NCBI GenBank assembly: GCA_947498325.1
Contig: CANMKE010000019.1
Location: forward strand, 1-64,000
Direction of reading: 5' to 3'
DNA length: 64,000 nucleotides
Origin: an uncultured Persicobacter sp.
GTDB taxonomy: Bacteria; Bacteroidota; Bacteroidia; Cytophagales; Cyclobacteriaceae
Shown here: positions 8,725-17,245 of the stretch, piece after piece
Layout of the letters: each line of letters starts with the position of its first letter
Position numbering within the stretch: position 1 is the stretch's first letter
The notes under the pieces: model-generated
Database searches by the model: none
What the model was told of the DNA's origin: nothing
Seen by the model: only the letters and a program-made list of their open reading frames with translations
Position numbers and translations under genes: made by a program

Positions 8725-10360
8725 CTGATTCCGAAAGGTAAGGAATATTGATTTTGAATGTGGTACCGCCGCCAAGGACACTTTCCACGCCGATCGTCCC
8801 CTTGTGGAGTTCAACAAACTGCTTCACAAACGACAGGCCGATACCCGTTCCCTTATGATTTTCGGTATTGGTGGCACGGAAAAAGGGCATGAACAAATTT
8901 TTCAAATCATCAGCAGGAATGCCAATGCCCTGATCTGCGATGGTAAGCTGAAAATCATCTTCCTGATAGGTTAACGAAATGGTGATCACCTCATTTTCAC
9001 TGTTGGAATATTTCAGGGCGTTACAAATCAGATTAGACACAATATGCTGAAATAGATAAAAGTCCAAATTGACCTTGCGATCATTTTGAGGCGCTTTAAA
9101 GTTGACGTTCCTTTTTTCAGGGAAGGCATTCAGGTGTTTTTTGATTTGATCTTCTATGAGTGCTTTTAAGCAACAGGGGGTAACTTTCAAGGTCGGGTTT
9201 GCCGACTCAAGGCTACCGAAATCGAGCATCCGCTCCATCATCTGACGAAGGGACTCAACGGATTCGTAGATTTGAGAATATCGCTTTGGGGAGTTTTTTG
9301 GAAGCGGATGGCAACCGCCTTCAATTTCAAGTAATTCGCTTGCAGACTGAATCGTGGCAAGTGGGGTTCTGAACTGATGAGAAACCATCGTTACAAATTT
9401 CGTTTTCAGTTCATTCATCTCTGCCTGGTGGTTTAATGCCTGTTGAAGCGTAATCTCATGATTTTTTCGATCTGTGATATCATGAATAATCAGGTGGTAG
9501 AACCGCTGCTGGTTTTCCTGCCCCTGATGAAAAATGGTGTCAAGATATTTCTCCTGTTGATTGAAAGTAAGTTGTAACTCTTTGACAACATGATCCGCCT
9601 CGGATTGTATTCTTTCATTTACCAATCGGTGTAAAAACAGGGTGAGTTCGGTTTGGGTGTTGAACGGCAGCACCTGTGAGGCCGATTTGCTGAGGTAAAG
9701 CATGTTTCTGTTTTCATCAAAAGAGGCCATCAGGTAACTATTTTCAATGGCAGATACAAGGTGTCGTTGAATTTGGTTATTGAGTAACAGTTCGGTTTTT
9801 CTTCGGAACTCCTCTTTTTTGAAGAAGTAAGTAGCAAATGTGGACAAAACGAAAATAGAAATGAGTTGTGCCTGTCGAGTATCAAAATTGACGGGCTCGC
9901 CCATGATGCTCTCGGGTAAAAATCGTTCGGTCAGTAACATGGTGAGGAGCAATGCGCTGAAGGCGATGATGTACTTCCCAATTAAATTTTTAGGCATTAA
10001 AAGCAATAGCGCAACATTACAGCCAATGATCCCGACACTCGCTGTACCATGAACACCACCCATGGTGTACCATTCAAAAAGGAGTAAAAAGGTGAATAAG
10101 CCACAAAATCCATAGAGTGCTTTTAGAAAGTCTCTCCTGAACCGGTTTAGGTAATAACACCCACAGCTGATGGAAAACAGCAAGCTGATTGTAATGAAGG
10201 GCAATTGACCGAAAATACCCAAAAAAGCTGCGGGAAGTATGGAGATTCCAATAAGACTTCCCGTCAAGGAAAAACCATTCAGTAGTTTTTCTTCAAAGGA
10301 AAACCGATTGTCGAAGCCAAGCAACTGACGGATATTTGAAATGGATAGGTTCATGGGCAA
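8702..10360 (-). CDS. Membrane sensor histidine kinase (second of a tandem pair)
   Basis: A 552-residue kinase. Residues of about 30-190 form six hydrophobic segments. A PAS-like region lies at about 205-305 (ends HLIIHDITDRK). The HisKA domain carries phospho-acceptor His328 in VSHQFRTPL. The HATPase domain has the N box NLICNALKYS, G1 DQGIGIP and G2 GTGIGLSFVKQF, all intact. It is the downstream partner of the equally long paralogue at 10399-12057 (38-bp gap), and the two share architecture and many motifs. No response regulator gene is adjacent, so the partner is encoded elsewhere; the REC protein at 21133 is a remote possibility. The signal is unknown; the membrane module has no recognised ligand-binding domain. 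Confidence 0.9.
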   Translation of the reverse strand: MPMNLSISNIRQLLGFDNRFSFEEKLLNGFSLTGSLIGISILPAAFLGIFGQLPFITISLLFSISCGCYYLNRFRRDFLKALYGFCGLFTFLLLFEWYTMGGVHGTASVGIIGCNVALLLLMPKNLIGKYIIAFSALLLTMLLTERFLPESIMGEPVNFDTRQAQLISIFVLSTFATYFFKKEEFRRKTELLLNNQIQRHLVSAIENSYLMASFDENRNMLYLSKSASQVLPFNTQTELTLFLHRLVNERIQSEADHVVKELQLTFNQQEKYLDTIFHQGQENQQRFYHLIIHDITDRKNHEITLQQALNHQAEMNELKTKFVTMVSHQFRTPLATIQSASELLEIEGGCHPLPKNSPKRYSQIYESVESLRQMMERMLDFGSLESANPTLKVTPCCLKALIEDQIKKHLNAFPEKRNVNFKAPQNDRKVNLDFYLFQHIVSNLICNALKYSNSENEVITISLTYQEDDFQLTIADQGIGIPADDLKNLFMPFFRATNTENHKGTGIGLSFVKQFVELHKGTIGVESVLGGGTTFKINIPYLSESEKSAPQK

Positions 10361-10398
10361 TTTGATCTGAAAATAGGATAGGGCTTTGGGTCGATAAT

Positions 10399-12057
10399 TT
10401 AAGTGGAAACCTTCGTTTGTTGATGAACGGATTGCAGTTCATTTTCGGTTTGATAGGGGATAGTCACCGTCATGATCGTGCCAAGGTTGAGCTCGCTTTC
10501 AAGACTAATTTGTCCGTCGTGTAATTCAACAAATTGCTTGACAAACGACAAGCCGATACCCGTCCCTTTGTGGTTTTCTGTGTTCGATGCCCGATAGAAG
10601 GGCTCAAATAATTTTTTTTGATCTTCCGCAGGAATACCGATGCCATAATCCTGCACAAGCAAAGAACAAGAAGATGCCCCAAAAATGAGCGTTACCTCGA
10701 TCACTGAATTTGATGGTGAGTATTTCAGTGCATTACACATCAAATTACTGCAAATATGTTGATAGAGATAATAATCAACAGCAACCTCTTGAGTCTGTCC
10801 TTTGGTCTGAAATTGAATACTTCTGCCATTGTAGGTGGAGGAAGTCAGTTTTTGAATCTGATCTTTAATAATTTCAACAATATTGCAAGGCTCGCGCCGT
10901 AATATCGGATTGCTATTCTCCATCCGCCCAAAATCAAGCAGTCTTTCCATCATTTCTTTCAGGGAATTGACGGACTCAAAAATTTGGGTGTGGTGTTTCT
11001 GTGGCTGGTTAACAGACTGCTGATTCATCTGCAAAAGCTCGCAGGCAGATTGTATGGTTGTCAGTGGGGTGCGAAATTGATGAGAAACCATACTGACAAA
11101 TTTGGTTTTCATTTGGTTGATTTCCGCCTGATGGTTAAGGGCCTTCTGCAAGGTTATTTCATCTTTTTTCCTTTGAGTAATATCATGAATAATCAGGTGT
11201 GTGAACTGTGATCGGTCTTCTTGTTCCAAATGAAAATGAATGTCGAAAAAGCGATCTTTGCCATCTTCATTGAGCGTGAGAACTTTTGATCTGTTGGCAC
11301 TTGACTGCATCATAAATGATTTGGCCGTAGTTACCAAAAATTGCTCCATGGCTTTTTTATCAGGAAAAGGGAGCAGGGATTGTGCCGAGTTACTGAGGTA
11401 AATCAGTTGGTATTCTTCATCAAAAGAAGCCATAATGTATTTATCCTCAATGGCTGATACAAGGTGGCGCTGAATCCTTGATTTGATCAGTAATTGCATT
11501 TTTCGGTGGTACTCCTCCTTTTTAAAAATATAGGCTGAAAGCGTGCTGACGATCAGCATAAAAAAGAGTTGCATTTGGCGGGTATGGAAATCGACAGGCG
11601 GGCCAATAATAACGGAAGGGTAATACCGCTCGATGAGAAAAATAGCACCCGCTACCGAGAAAATATAAAGGATGTATTTCCCGATGAGTTTCTTGGGCAT
11701 TAACAGCATGGTGGCAATATTGAATGCCAACATCGCTGCGCCGTAGGTTCCTCGCACGCCACCCATCGTTCGCCATTCGTAAATAAAAAGGGTAGAGGCC
11801 ATCAGTACAAATATGATGATGGCGACATTAAATCTTTTGAAAATCCGTGAACAGATAAAGACAGCTGAATTGGTGCCGAAAAGAATAATGGTTGTCAGGA
11901 TGGCTGCTTTGGGGTACACTCCAGCAACCGCCATAGGGAAATTTATCAGCCCAATAATCGCTCCTAAAAATGAGAAGCCATGCAATAGTTTTTCCTCAAA
12001 AATAAAACTATCGTTAAAGCCCAGTAAAGTTCTTAGTTGATGGAGTTGTTGCTTCAT
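10399..12057 (-). CDS. Membrane sensor histidine kinase (first of a tandem pair)
   Basis: A 552-residue paralogue of the next gene. It opens with a shared sequence (LRTLLGFNDSFIFEEKLLHG against IRQLLGFDNRFSFEEKLLNG) before six membrane segments (about 30-190), a PAS-like region, HisKA with His326 in VSHQFRTPL, and a complete HATPase domain (NLMCNALKYS, DYGIGIP, GTGIGLSFVKQF). All catalytic boxes are present, so both kinases should be active. The region between membrane and PAS (FHTRQMQLFFML... versus FDTRQAQLISIF...) is also conserved, pointing to gene duplication rather than domain shuffling. Transcribed first; the 38-bp gap to the second kinase suggests one transcript. Confidence 0.9.
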   Translation of the reverse strand: MKQQLHQLRTLLGFNDSFIFEEKLLHGFSFLGAIIGLINFPMAVAGVYPKAAILTTIILFGTNSAVFICSRIFKRFNVAIIIFVLMASTLFIYEWRTMGGVRGTYGAAMLAFNIATMLLMPKKLIGKYILYIFSVAGAIFLIERYYPSVIIGPPVDFHTRQMQLFFMLIVSTLSAYIFKKEEYHRKMQLLIKSRIQRHLVSAIEDKYIMASFDEEYQLIYLSNSAQSLLPFPDKKAMEQFLVTTAKSFMMQSSANRSKVLTLNEDGKDRFFDIHFHLEQEDRSQFTHLIIHDITQRKKDEITLQKALNHQAEINQMKTKFVSMVSHQFRTPLTTIQSACELLQMNQQSVNQPQKHHTQIFESVNSLKEMMERLLDFGRMENSNPILRREPCNIVEIIKDQIQKLTSSTYNGRSIQFQTKGQTQEVAVDYYLYQHICSNLMCNALKYSPSNSVIEVTLIFGASSCSLLVQDYGIGIPAEDQKKLFEPFYRASNTENHKGTGIGLSFVKQFVELHDGQISLESELNLGTIMTVTIPYQTENELQSVHQQTKVST

Positions 12058-12195
12058 GAATAGGTCAATAGTGCTAAAAACATCTTATCTAATATTGTAT
12101 ATGAATTATACTGTTTTTAGTTCAACAATTGACGGTGAATCATTCTGTGTGTTGAGAAATTATGTTGTTTTTAGGTATTTCAGTACAACCTTTTC

Positions 12196-12235
12196 CTTAA
12201 ACAAGAAAAGGTGAGCCAATGCCCACCTTTTCCAT
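12196..12235 (-). terminator. Intrinsic terminator after the acetate kinase cluster
   Basis: On the minus strand a GAAAAGGTG / CACCTTTTC stem is followed by a T-rich tract. It lies about 25 bp after the stop codon of the last acetate kinase gene. Confidence 0.7.
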
Positions 12236-12255
12236 TTATATTTTTAATCGCTTAA

Positions 12256-13458
12256 TTAAAGCGCATTTACGATTTCCTCTGTGTCGCGGGCAATCATAAA
12301 TTCTTCGTTTGTAGGCAATACCATTACCTTCACTTTAGAATCTGGTGTAGAAATTTCAGTTTCAGTACCAAATGTGGTTGCATTCAACTCATCATTAAGT
12401 TCAACACCCAAATATGGGAAGTGATCAGAAACATCTTTACGTACATAGAAAGCATTTTCGCCAATACCACCAGTGAAAAGAATCAAATCAACACCTTTCA
12501 TCACAGCAGTATAAGAACCTACATACTTGGCAATACGCTGACAGTACATGTCATAAGCCAACTGTGCACGTTCGTTGCCATTTTTCATGCCTTCAAGAAT
12601 ATCACGCATATCAGAAGAGATACCTGAGACGCCCAACATACCCGATCTTTTGTTGATCAAGCTATTGGCTGCATTGGCATCGATTCCTTCCTGAATCATG
12701 ATGTAGGTCAAAACACCCAAATCAACATCACCAGCACGTGTACCCATGATCATACCTTCCGTAGGGGTCATTCCCATTGAAGTATCAACAGACTTACCAT
12801 TTTCGATTGCAGTTACCGAAGCACCACCACCCAAGTGGCAAGTAATGATTTTCTTGGTCGTGATGTCCCATCCCAACACTTCACATGCACGTTCTGCTAC
12901 ATACTGGTGAGAAGTACCATGGAAACCGTAACGACGGATACCATATTTTTTGTACAACTGGTAAGGGATCGCATACATGTAAGCTTTTGCAGGCATGGTC
13001 TGGTGAAATGCAGTATCGAATACAGCTACCTGAGGAACCTCAGGAAGAAGGGTATCGATCGCACTGATTCCCATCATGTTTGCCGGGTTGTGCAAAGGCG
13101 CAAGGTCGAACAATTTCTTGATGTCCTCACGTACACTGTCGGTAATTAAGGTTGATTTTTTGAAATGCTCACCACCATGTGTTACACGATGACCAACAGC
13201 ATCAATTTCATTCATATCAGCAATAACACCATGCTTCTTAGAGGTGATAATTCCTAATACATACTCAATTCCTTGAGTGTGGTCATTAATTTCACCATCG
13301 AAAACAACTTTTTTACCGTTGTTGTCTTTGATTGTAAGGAATGCACCTGCAAGACCTACTTTCTCCACCAAACCAGTGATTTTCACCTCACGGGTTTCTG
13401 TGTTAAATAATTGAAACTTGATGGAAGAACTTCCACAATTTAGAACAAGAATATTCAT
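12256..13458 (-). CDS. ackA: Acetate kinase (copy 1)
   Basis: A 400-residue acetokinase that converts acetyl phosphate plus ADP to acetate plus ATP (reversible) in the cytosol. Family signatures are all present: NCGSSSIKFQL at the N-terminus, GHRVTHGG, the catalytic VFDTAFHQTMP, RRYGFHGTSHQYV, CHLGGGASVTAI, GTRAGDVDLGVL and FTGGIGENA. Length is normal. It is the last gene of a minus-strand cluster pta - HAD-like - ackA - ackA. A hairpin-bearing 123-bp gap separates it from the upstream copy. The substrate could be acetate or propionate; sequence alone does not decide. Confidence 0.95.
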   Translation of the reverse strand: MNILVLNCGSSSIKFQLFNTETREVKITGLVEKVGLAGAFLTIKDNNGKKVVFDGEINDHTQGIEYVLGIITSKKHGVIADMNEIDAVGHRVTHGGEHFKKSTLITDSVREDIKKLFDLAPLHNPANMMGISAIDTLLPEVPQVAVFDTAFHQTMPAKAYMYAIPYQLYKKYGIRRYGFHGTSHQYVAERACEVLGWDITTKKIITCHLGGGASVTAIENGKSVDTSMGMTPTEGMIMGTRAGDVDLGVLTYIMIQEGIDANAANSLINKRSGMLGVSGISSDMRDILEGMKNGNERAQLAYDMYCQRIAKYVGSYTAVMKGVDLILFTGGIGENAFYVRKDVSDHFPYLGVELNDELNATTFGTETEISTPDSKVKVMVLPTNEEFMIARDTEEIVNAL

Positions 13459-13581
13459 TTTGGAATGGAGTATTTTTAATTTCTACTTTTTATTGCAATC
13501 GAAGATAATGTATTAAGATAAGTATAATGGTTAGGTATTGTTTGAAAGGAGGGTACTGCGGAACAATACCCTCAATTTTTT

Positions 13582-14799
13582 TTAGGCTTCCACCGCTTCA
13601 ACAACCGTCAGGCGGTAAGAGTCCTCAGCAATAACAAGCTCCTCGTTGGTCGGCACGACCATCACTTTCACTTTGGAGTCTGGCTTGGTAATGATGCGTT
13701 CTTCAGCTCTGAAGGATTTGTTCACTTCATGATCGAAGTCAACCCCCATAAACTCAAGACCACGGCAAACACCTGCACGGGTAACATCGCCATTTTCACC
13801 AACACCACCAGTAAAGATGATGGCATCAACCCCACCCATAGCTACTGCATAACCACCAATGTATTTTTTAATACGGTAATCATACATGTCCAGGGCAAGT
13901 TGTGCGCGGTCATTTCCTTTTTCGAAAGCCTCCAGCTCGATATCCCTCATGTCTGAAGAGATACCCGTGATGCCCAATACGCCCGATCGCTTGTTAATCA
14001 AGGTGTTGGCCGTATTTACACTGATGTCTTCTTTTTTCATAATGAAGGTCAGCACGCCCAAATCGAGGTCACCAGCTCTTGTGCCCATAATCATTCCTTC
14101 CACAGGCGTTAATCCCATAGAGGTATCCACTGATCTTCCGCCATCAATAGCGGCAATAGATGCCCCACCACCGAGGTGGCAAGAAATGATTTTCGCTTTA
14201 TTGTAATCAAGGCCTAAAATCTCACAGGCACGTCGTGAAACATACTTGTGGGAGGTGCCATGAAAACCGTAGCGGCGAATCCCGTATTTTTTATACAACT
14301 CATAAGGAATTGCATACATATAGGAGTGCGCAGGCATGGATTGATGAAAAGCGGTATCGAAAACTGCCACCTGAGGAACACCAGGTAGGATGTCCATCAT
14401 GGATTTAATCCCCAAAAGGTTCGGAGGATTATGAAGTGGTGCGAGGTCGATACATTTTTCAATTTCCTTGAGTACTTCAGGTGTAACAATGGCTGAGTCC
14501 TTAAAGGTTTCTCCGCCATGTACCACACGGTGACCTACTGCTTGAATTTCTTCCAGTGAACTTACCACGCCAAAGCGCTCACTTTTCAATACTCCAAGTA
14601 CATATTCTATACCTGCAGTGTGATCCATGATGTCACCTTCCAAAATTACTTTATTACCATTCTTATCTTTTGTTTTGAGGAAGGACCCCGACAATCCAAT
14701 TTTTTCTACAATACCATTGGCCAGTTCCGTGGCTTCAGGCATGTTCAGTAACTGATATTTTATCGAAGAACTCCCGCAGTTTAATACTAAAATCTTCAT
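13582..14799 (-). CDS. ackA: Acetate kinase (copy 2)
   Basis: A 405-residue acetokinase, closely similar to but clearly diverged from the copy downstream. It keeps NCGSSSIKYQL, GHRVVHGG, VFDTAFHQSMP, RRYGFHGTSHKYV, CHLGGGASIAAI, GTRAGDLDLGVL and FTGGVGENG, so it should be active. Having two complete acetokinases side by side is uncommon. One may have shifted to propionate or another short acyl phosphate, or they may be regulated differently. It follows the HAD-like gene by 38 bp, which suggests co-transcription from pta. The hairpin at 13551-13576 between the two ackA genes could attenuate expression of the second. Confidence 0.95.
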   Translation of the reverse strand: MKILVLNCGSSSIKYQLLNMPEATELANGIVEKIGLSGSFLKTKDKNGNKVILEGDIMDHTAGIEYVLGVLKSERFGVVSSLEEIQAVGHRVVHGGETFKDSAIVTPEVLKEIEKCIDLAPLHNPPNLLGIKSMMDILPGVPQVAVFDTAFHQSMPAHSYMYAIPYELYKKYGIRRYGFHGTSHKYVSRRACEILGLDYNKAKIISCHLGGGASIAAIDGGRSVDTSMGLTPVEGMIMGTRAGDLDLGVLTFIMKKEDISVNTANTLINKRSGVLGITGISSDMRDIELEAFEKGNDRAQLALDMYDYRIKKYIGGYAVAMGGVDAIIFTGGVGENGDVTRAGVCRGLEFMGVDFDHEVNKSFRAEERIITKPDSKVKVMVVPTNEELVIAEDSYRLTVVEAVEA

Positions 14800-14837
14800 A
14801 GGTTGGGTTCGGTTTAGATTGATTGGTTTGGTCTGTA

Positions 14838-15794
14838 TTATTCAGTGATCTTAGAGCCGTACTTGTCGTACTTGTAAAAACCTTCGCCCACTGAACGGCC
14901 AGTTTTACCTGCTCTCATTAATTTTTTAAGCATTGGTGATGCTTTGTATCGGGTGTTACCAAATTCGTTGTAAAGGTTGTCCAACCAGCGGATCACACGA
15001 TCGATACCGAAAAGATCGGCTGTTTCGAATGGCCCCATAGAGTTGCCCATACCCAAACGCATGGTAATGTCGATATCTTCTTTTGTCGCTACACCTTCCA
15101 TTAAAATAGAACATGCTTCGTTGATCATCGGTGCGATCAAACGTGTAGAGATAATTCCAGGAGATTCTACTACAGGAACTACTGTTTTCTTCAGCATTGT
15201 TGCAAAGCGCTGAACACGTTGGTAGGCAGCATCCGAAGTATGAAGACCTCTTGCCACTTCCACGATTTCAGCATCTTCCACAGGGAAGATAAAGTGCAAA
15301 GAAGCACAACGCTCAGGGTGTTCCAGCTCAGAAGCCAACTCTGTAATTACCAAAGTGGTGGAGTTGGTAACGATCAAGCATTCTTCGCTTACCACTGCTT
15401 CGGCTTTTTTGAAAATGCTCTTACGGTCTGGTACACATTTTTCGCGCGTACGAGATTTGATCGCTTCGATAATGATATCGCTCTTGGCCAAATCCTGGTA
15501 AGTCATCGTGCCTGAGACGCGAGAAAGAATAGATTTCTTTTCAGACTCGGTTAATCCCCAGCGCTCAATCTCAAGATCCAAGGCATGAGACATCCCGTCA
15601 ATCGCCTGAGCAACACGCTCCTCATTCAATTCAAGAAAGACAACATCGAAACCCCTGCGTGCACAAAGAATCGCGATTGCCTGGCCCAGGAAGCCACAGC
15701 CGACGATACCGACATTGGAGATGATGTTATGTTTTGGAGCGGCACCACTAAGGTTCAAGCCGTATTCTGCGATAGATTCTCTAATTTCAGACAT
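14838..15794 (-). CDS. 3-hydroxyacyl-CoA dehydrogenase family protein (atypical active site)
   Basis: A 318-residue protein with an N-terminal Rossmann domain (NVGIVGCGFLGQAIA from about residue 27) and a C-terminal helical 3HCDH domain (GVATKEDIDITMRLG, MGPFETADLFGID, GEGFYKY). The Ser/His site is kept (TNSTTL, SLHFIFPVEDAEIVEV). Two family Asn positions are changed: the usual HFFNPV reads HFIFPV, and the usual PGF.xNR reads PGIISTR. The second corresponds to the Asn that contacts the acyl substrate in classical enzymes. It may therefore act on an unusual 3-hydroxyacyl substrate. It lies between pta and the ackA pair, linking acyl-CoA redox chemistry to acyl-phosphate formation. Confidence 0.8.
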   Translation of the reverse strand: MSEIRESIAEYGLNLSGAAPKHNIISNVGIVGCGFLGQAIAILCARRGFDVVFLELNEERVAQAIDGMSHALDLEIERWGLTESEKKSILSRVSGTMTYQDLAKSDIIIEAIKSRTREKCVPDRKSIFKKAEAVVSEECLIVTNSTTLVITELASELEHPERCASLHFIFPVEDAEIVEVARGLHTSDAAYQRVQRFATMLKKTVVPVVESPGIISTRLIAPMINEACSILMEGVATKEDIDITMRLGMGNSMGPFETADLFGIDRVIRWLDNLYNEFGNTRYKASPMLKKLMRAGKTGRSVGEGFYKYDKYGSKITE

Positions 15795-15838
15795 TTTTAA
15801 TATTTAAGAATGTAAACACTCAATAATATAAATTGAAA

Positions 15839-15862
15839 TGCCCGACAGCGGACTGTCGGGCA
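15839..15862 (-). terminator. Hairpin between pta and the HAD-like gene
   Basis: A perfect 10-bp stem, TGCCCGACAG / CTGTCGGGCA with a CGGA loop. On the minus strand it is followed only by a weak T-rich tract, so it may be a partial terminator or an mRNA-stabilising stem rather than a full stop. Confidence 0.5.
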
Positions 15863-15871
15863 CGGGTATTT

Positions 15872-16873
15872 TTAAGCTTCAGCAGCTTGGTTAGCTGTGA
15901 TGGCAACAGTATTCACGATGTCGTCAATTGAACAACCACGTGAAAGGTCGTTGATAGGAGCGGCAACCCCTTGAAGCAATGGGCCAAAGGCTCTTGCTTT
16001 CGCCAGGCGCTGTACCAGTTTGTAGGCAATGTTCCCTGTGTTAAGGTCAGGGAATACCAATACGTTGGCTTGTCCTTTAAGTGGCGAGTTTGGTGCTTTA
16101 GAAGCAGCAACGGCTTCTACAATGGCAGCATCACCTTGCAATTCACCGTCGATCAATAGATCTGGTGCCATTTGCTTGGCAATCTCAGTAGCTTCAATCA
16201 CTTTGTCTACCATCTCGTGTTTTGCTGATCCCTTGGAAGAGAATGACAACAAAGCCACTTTAGGTTCGATTTGTGCTACTGTACGGGCTGTTTCAGCAGA
16301 TGAAATGGCGATCTGAGCCAATTGTTTGGCATCTGGGTTTGGCGTAACACCACAATCGGCGAATACAAACACACCATCTTCGCCATTATTATATTCTGGG
16401 ACGATCATAACGAAAGAACCAGAAACGACAGAAACACCTGGTTTGGTTTTGATCACCTGAAAGGCAGGGCGCAATACATCTCCAGTGGAGTTCAATGCAC
16501 CAGCAACTTCACCGTCAGCATCACCAGCCTTCAGCATCAAAGTAGCCATGTATAATGGATTCTCTACCGTTTGCAAAGCTTTCTCTGGCGTCATTCCTTT
16601 GGCTTTACGCAAGTCATAAAGGATGTCAGCATAAGCTTGCTTTTTAGGGTGATCCAAAGGATTGACGATTGTTACCTTATCGATATTCTTCAAGCCAAGG
16701 CGGGCAGCTTCACTTTTAATCGTTTCAGGGTTCCCCAAAAGGATCAATTGAGCAAGACCTTGCTCAGTGATGATGTCCGCTGCTTGAAGTGTTCTTAATT
16801 CTTCGCCTTCAGGAAGTACGATGCGCTTATTGATAGATTTTGCGCTTTCCTTAATCTTTTCGATCAAACTCAT
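15872..16873 (-). CDS. pta: Phosphate acetyltransferase
   Basis: A 333-residue short-form Pta that interconverts acetyl-CoA plus phosphate with acetyl phosphate plus CoA. It contains only the catalytic PTA_PTB domain, with no N-terminal DRTGG/regulatory domain. Motifs: RIVLPEGEE.RTLQAA near the N-terminus, DADGEVAGALNSTGDVLRPA, SGSFVMIVP, FADCGVTPNPDA, and LVFPDLNTGNIAYKLVQRL near the C-terminus. It is the first gene of the minus-strand cluster with the HAD-like gene and two acetate kinases, which together run the Pta-AckA pathway. The 372-bp upstream region holds two perfect palindromes that may bind regulators. Confidence 0.95.
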   Translation of the reverse strand: MSLIEKIKESAKSINKRIVLPEGEELRTLQAADIITEQGLAQLILLGNPETIKSEAARLGLKNIDKVTIVNPLDHPKKQAYADILYDLRKAKGMTPEKALQTVENPLYMATLMLKAGDADGEVAGALNSTGDVLRPAFQVIKTKPGVSVVSGSFVMIVPEYNNGEDGVFVFADCGVTPNPDAKQLAQIAISSAETARTVAQIEPKVALLSFSSKGSAKHEMVDKVIEATEIAKQMAPDLLIDGELQGDAAIVEAVAASKAPNSPLKGQANVLVFPDLNTGNIAYKLVQRLAKARAFGPLLQGVAAPINDLSRGCSIDDIVNTVAITANQAAEA

Positions 16874-17194
16874 AATCGGCTTAACTTATATATGTGAAAT
16901 GACGAATGTTCGTCATAAAATTTATTCGTCTTTATTATGATTCGAATGTAGTAAATAATTCTAATATTCACTGATTCTAAACCAAGCAAAATGTGTGCTG
17001 AATCATAATTTTTTACAACAATCTGTGTATTAGGGGGGATAAAATCTCGTTTATAATATGATTTAAATCATATGATCATAAATTCACCAAAAAACAACCG
17101 AATGTTAATCCCATTTTTATAAAGCAGGCATCGGGCTAAAAGGTTTCTTTTATCCCAAATTAACTGATATAGGGCTGTGATAGGGGATAGGATA
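16874..17194. promoter_or_regulatory. pta upstream region with two palindromes
   Basis: About 320 bp without a gene, AT-rich. It holds ATGACGAATGTTCGTCAT (16899-16916), an 18-bp inverted repeat with a 2-base centre, and ATATGATTTAAATCATAT (17056-17073), overlapping a further TATGATCATA (17071-17080). I found no exact TAnnTTTG element on the minus strand here. Confidence 0.5.
17056..17073. promoter_or_regulatory. 18-bp perfect palindrome resembling a CRP/FNR-family site
   Basis: ATATGATTTAAATCATAT contains TGAT-N4-ATCA, the core of FNR/CRP-type operators, flanked by A and T instead of T and A. It is 183 bp upstream of pta. A regulatory role is inferred from shape and position only. Confidence 0.4.
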
Positions 17195-17228
17195 CAAAAA
17201 AAGCCCACATATCATGTGGGCTTTTTTA
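17195..17228 (-). terminator. Terminator after yidC
   Basis: AAAAAAAGCCCACAT / ATGTGGGCTTTTTT stem with T-runs on both strands, just beyond the yidC stop codon. Confidence 0.9.
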
Positions 17229-17245
17229 TTTATAATTAGAATAAA

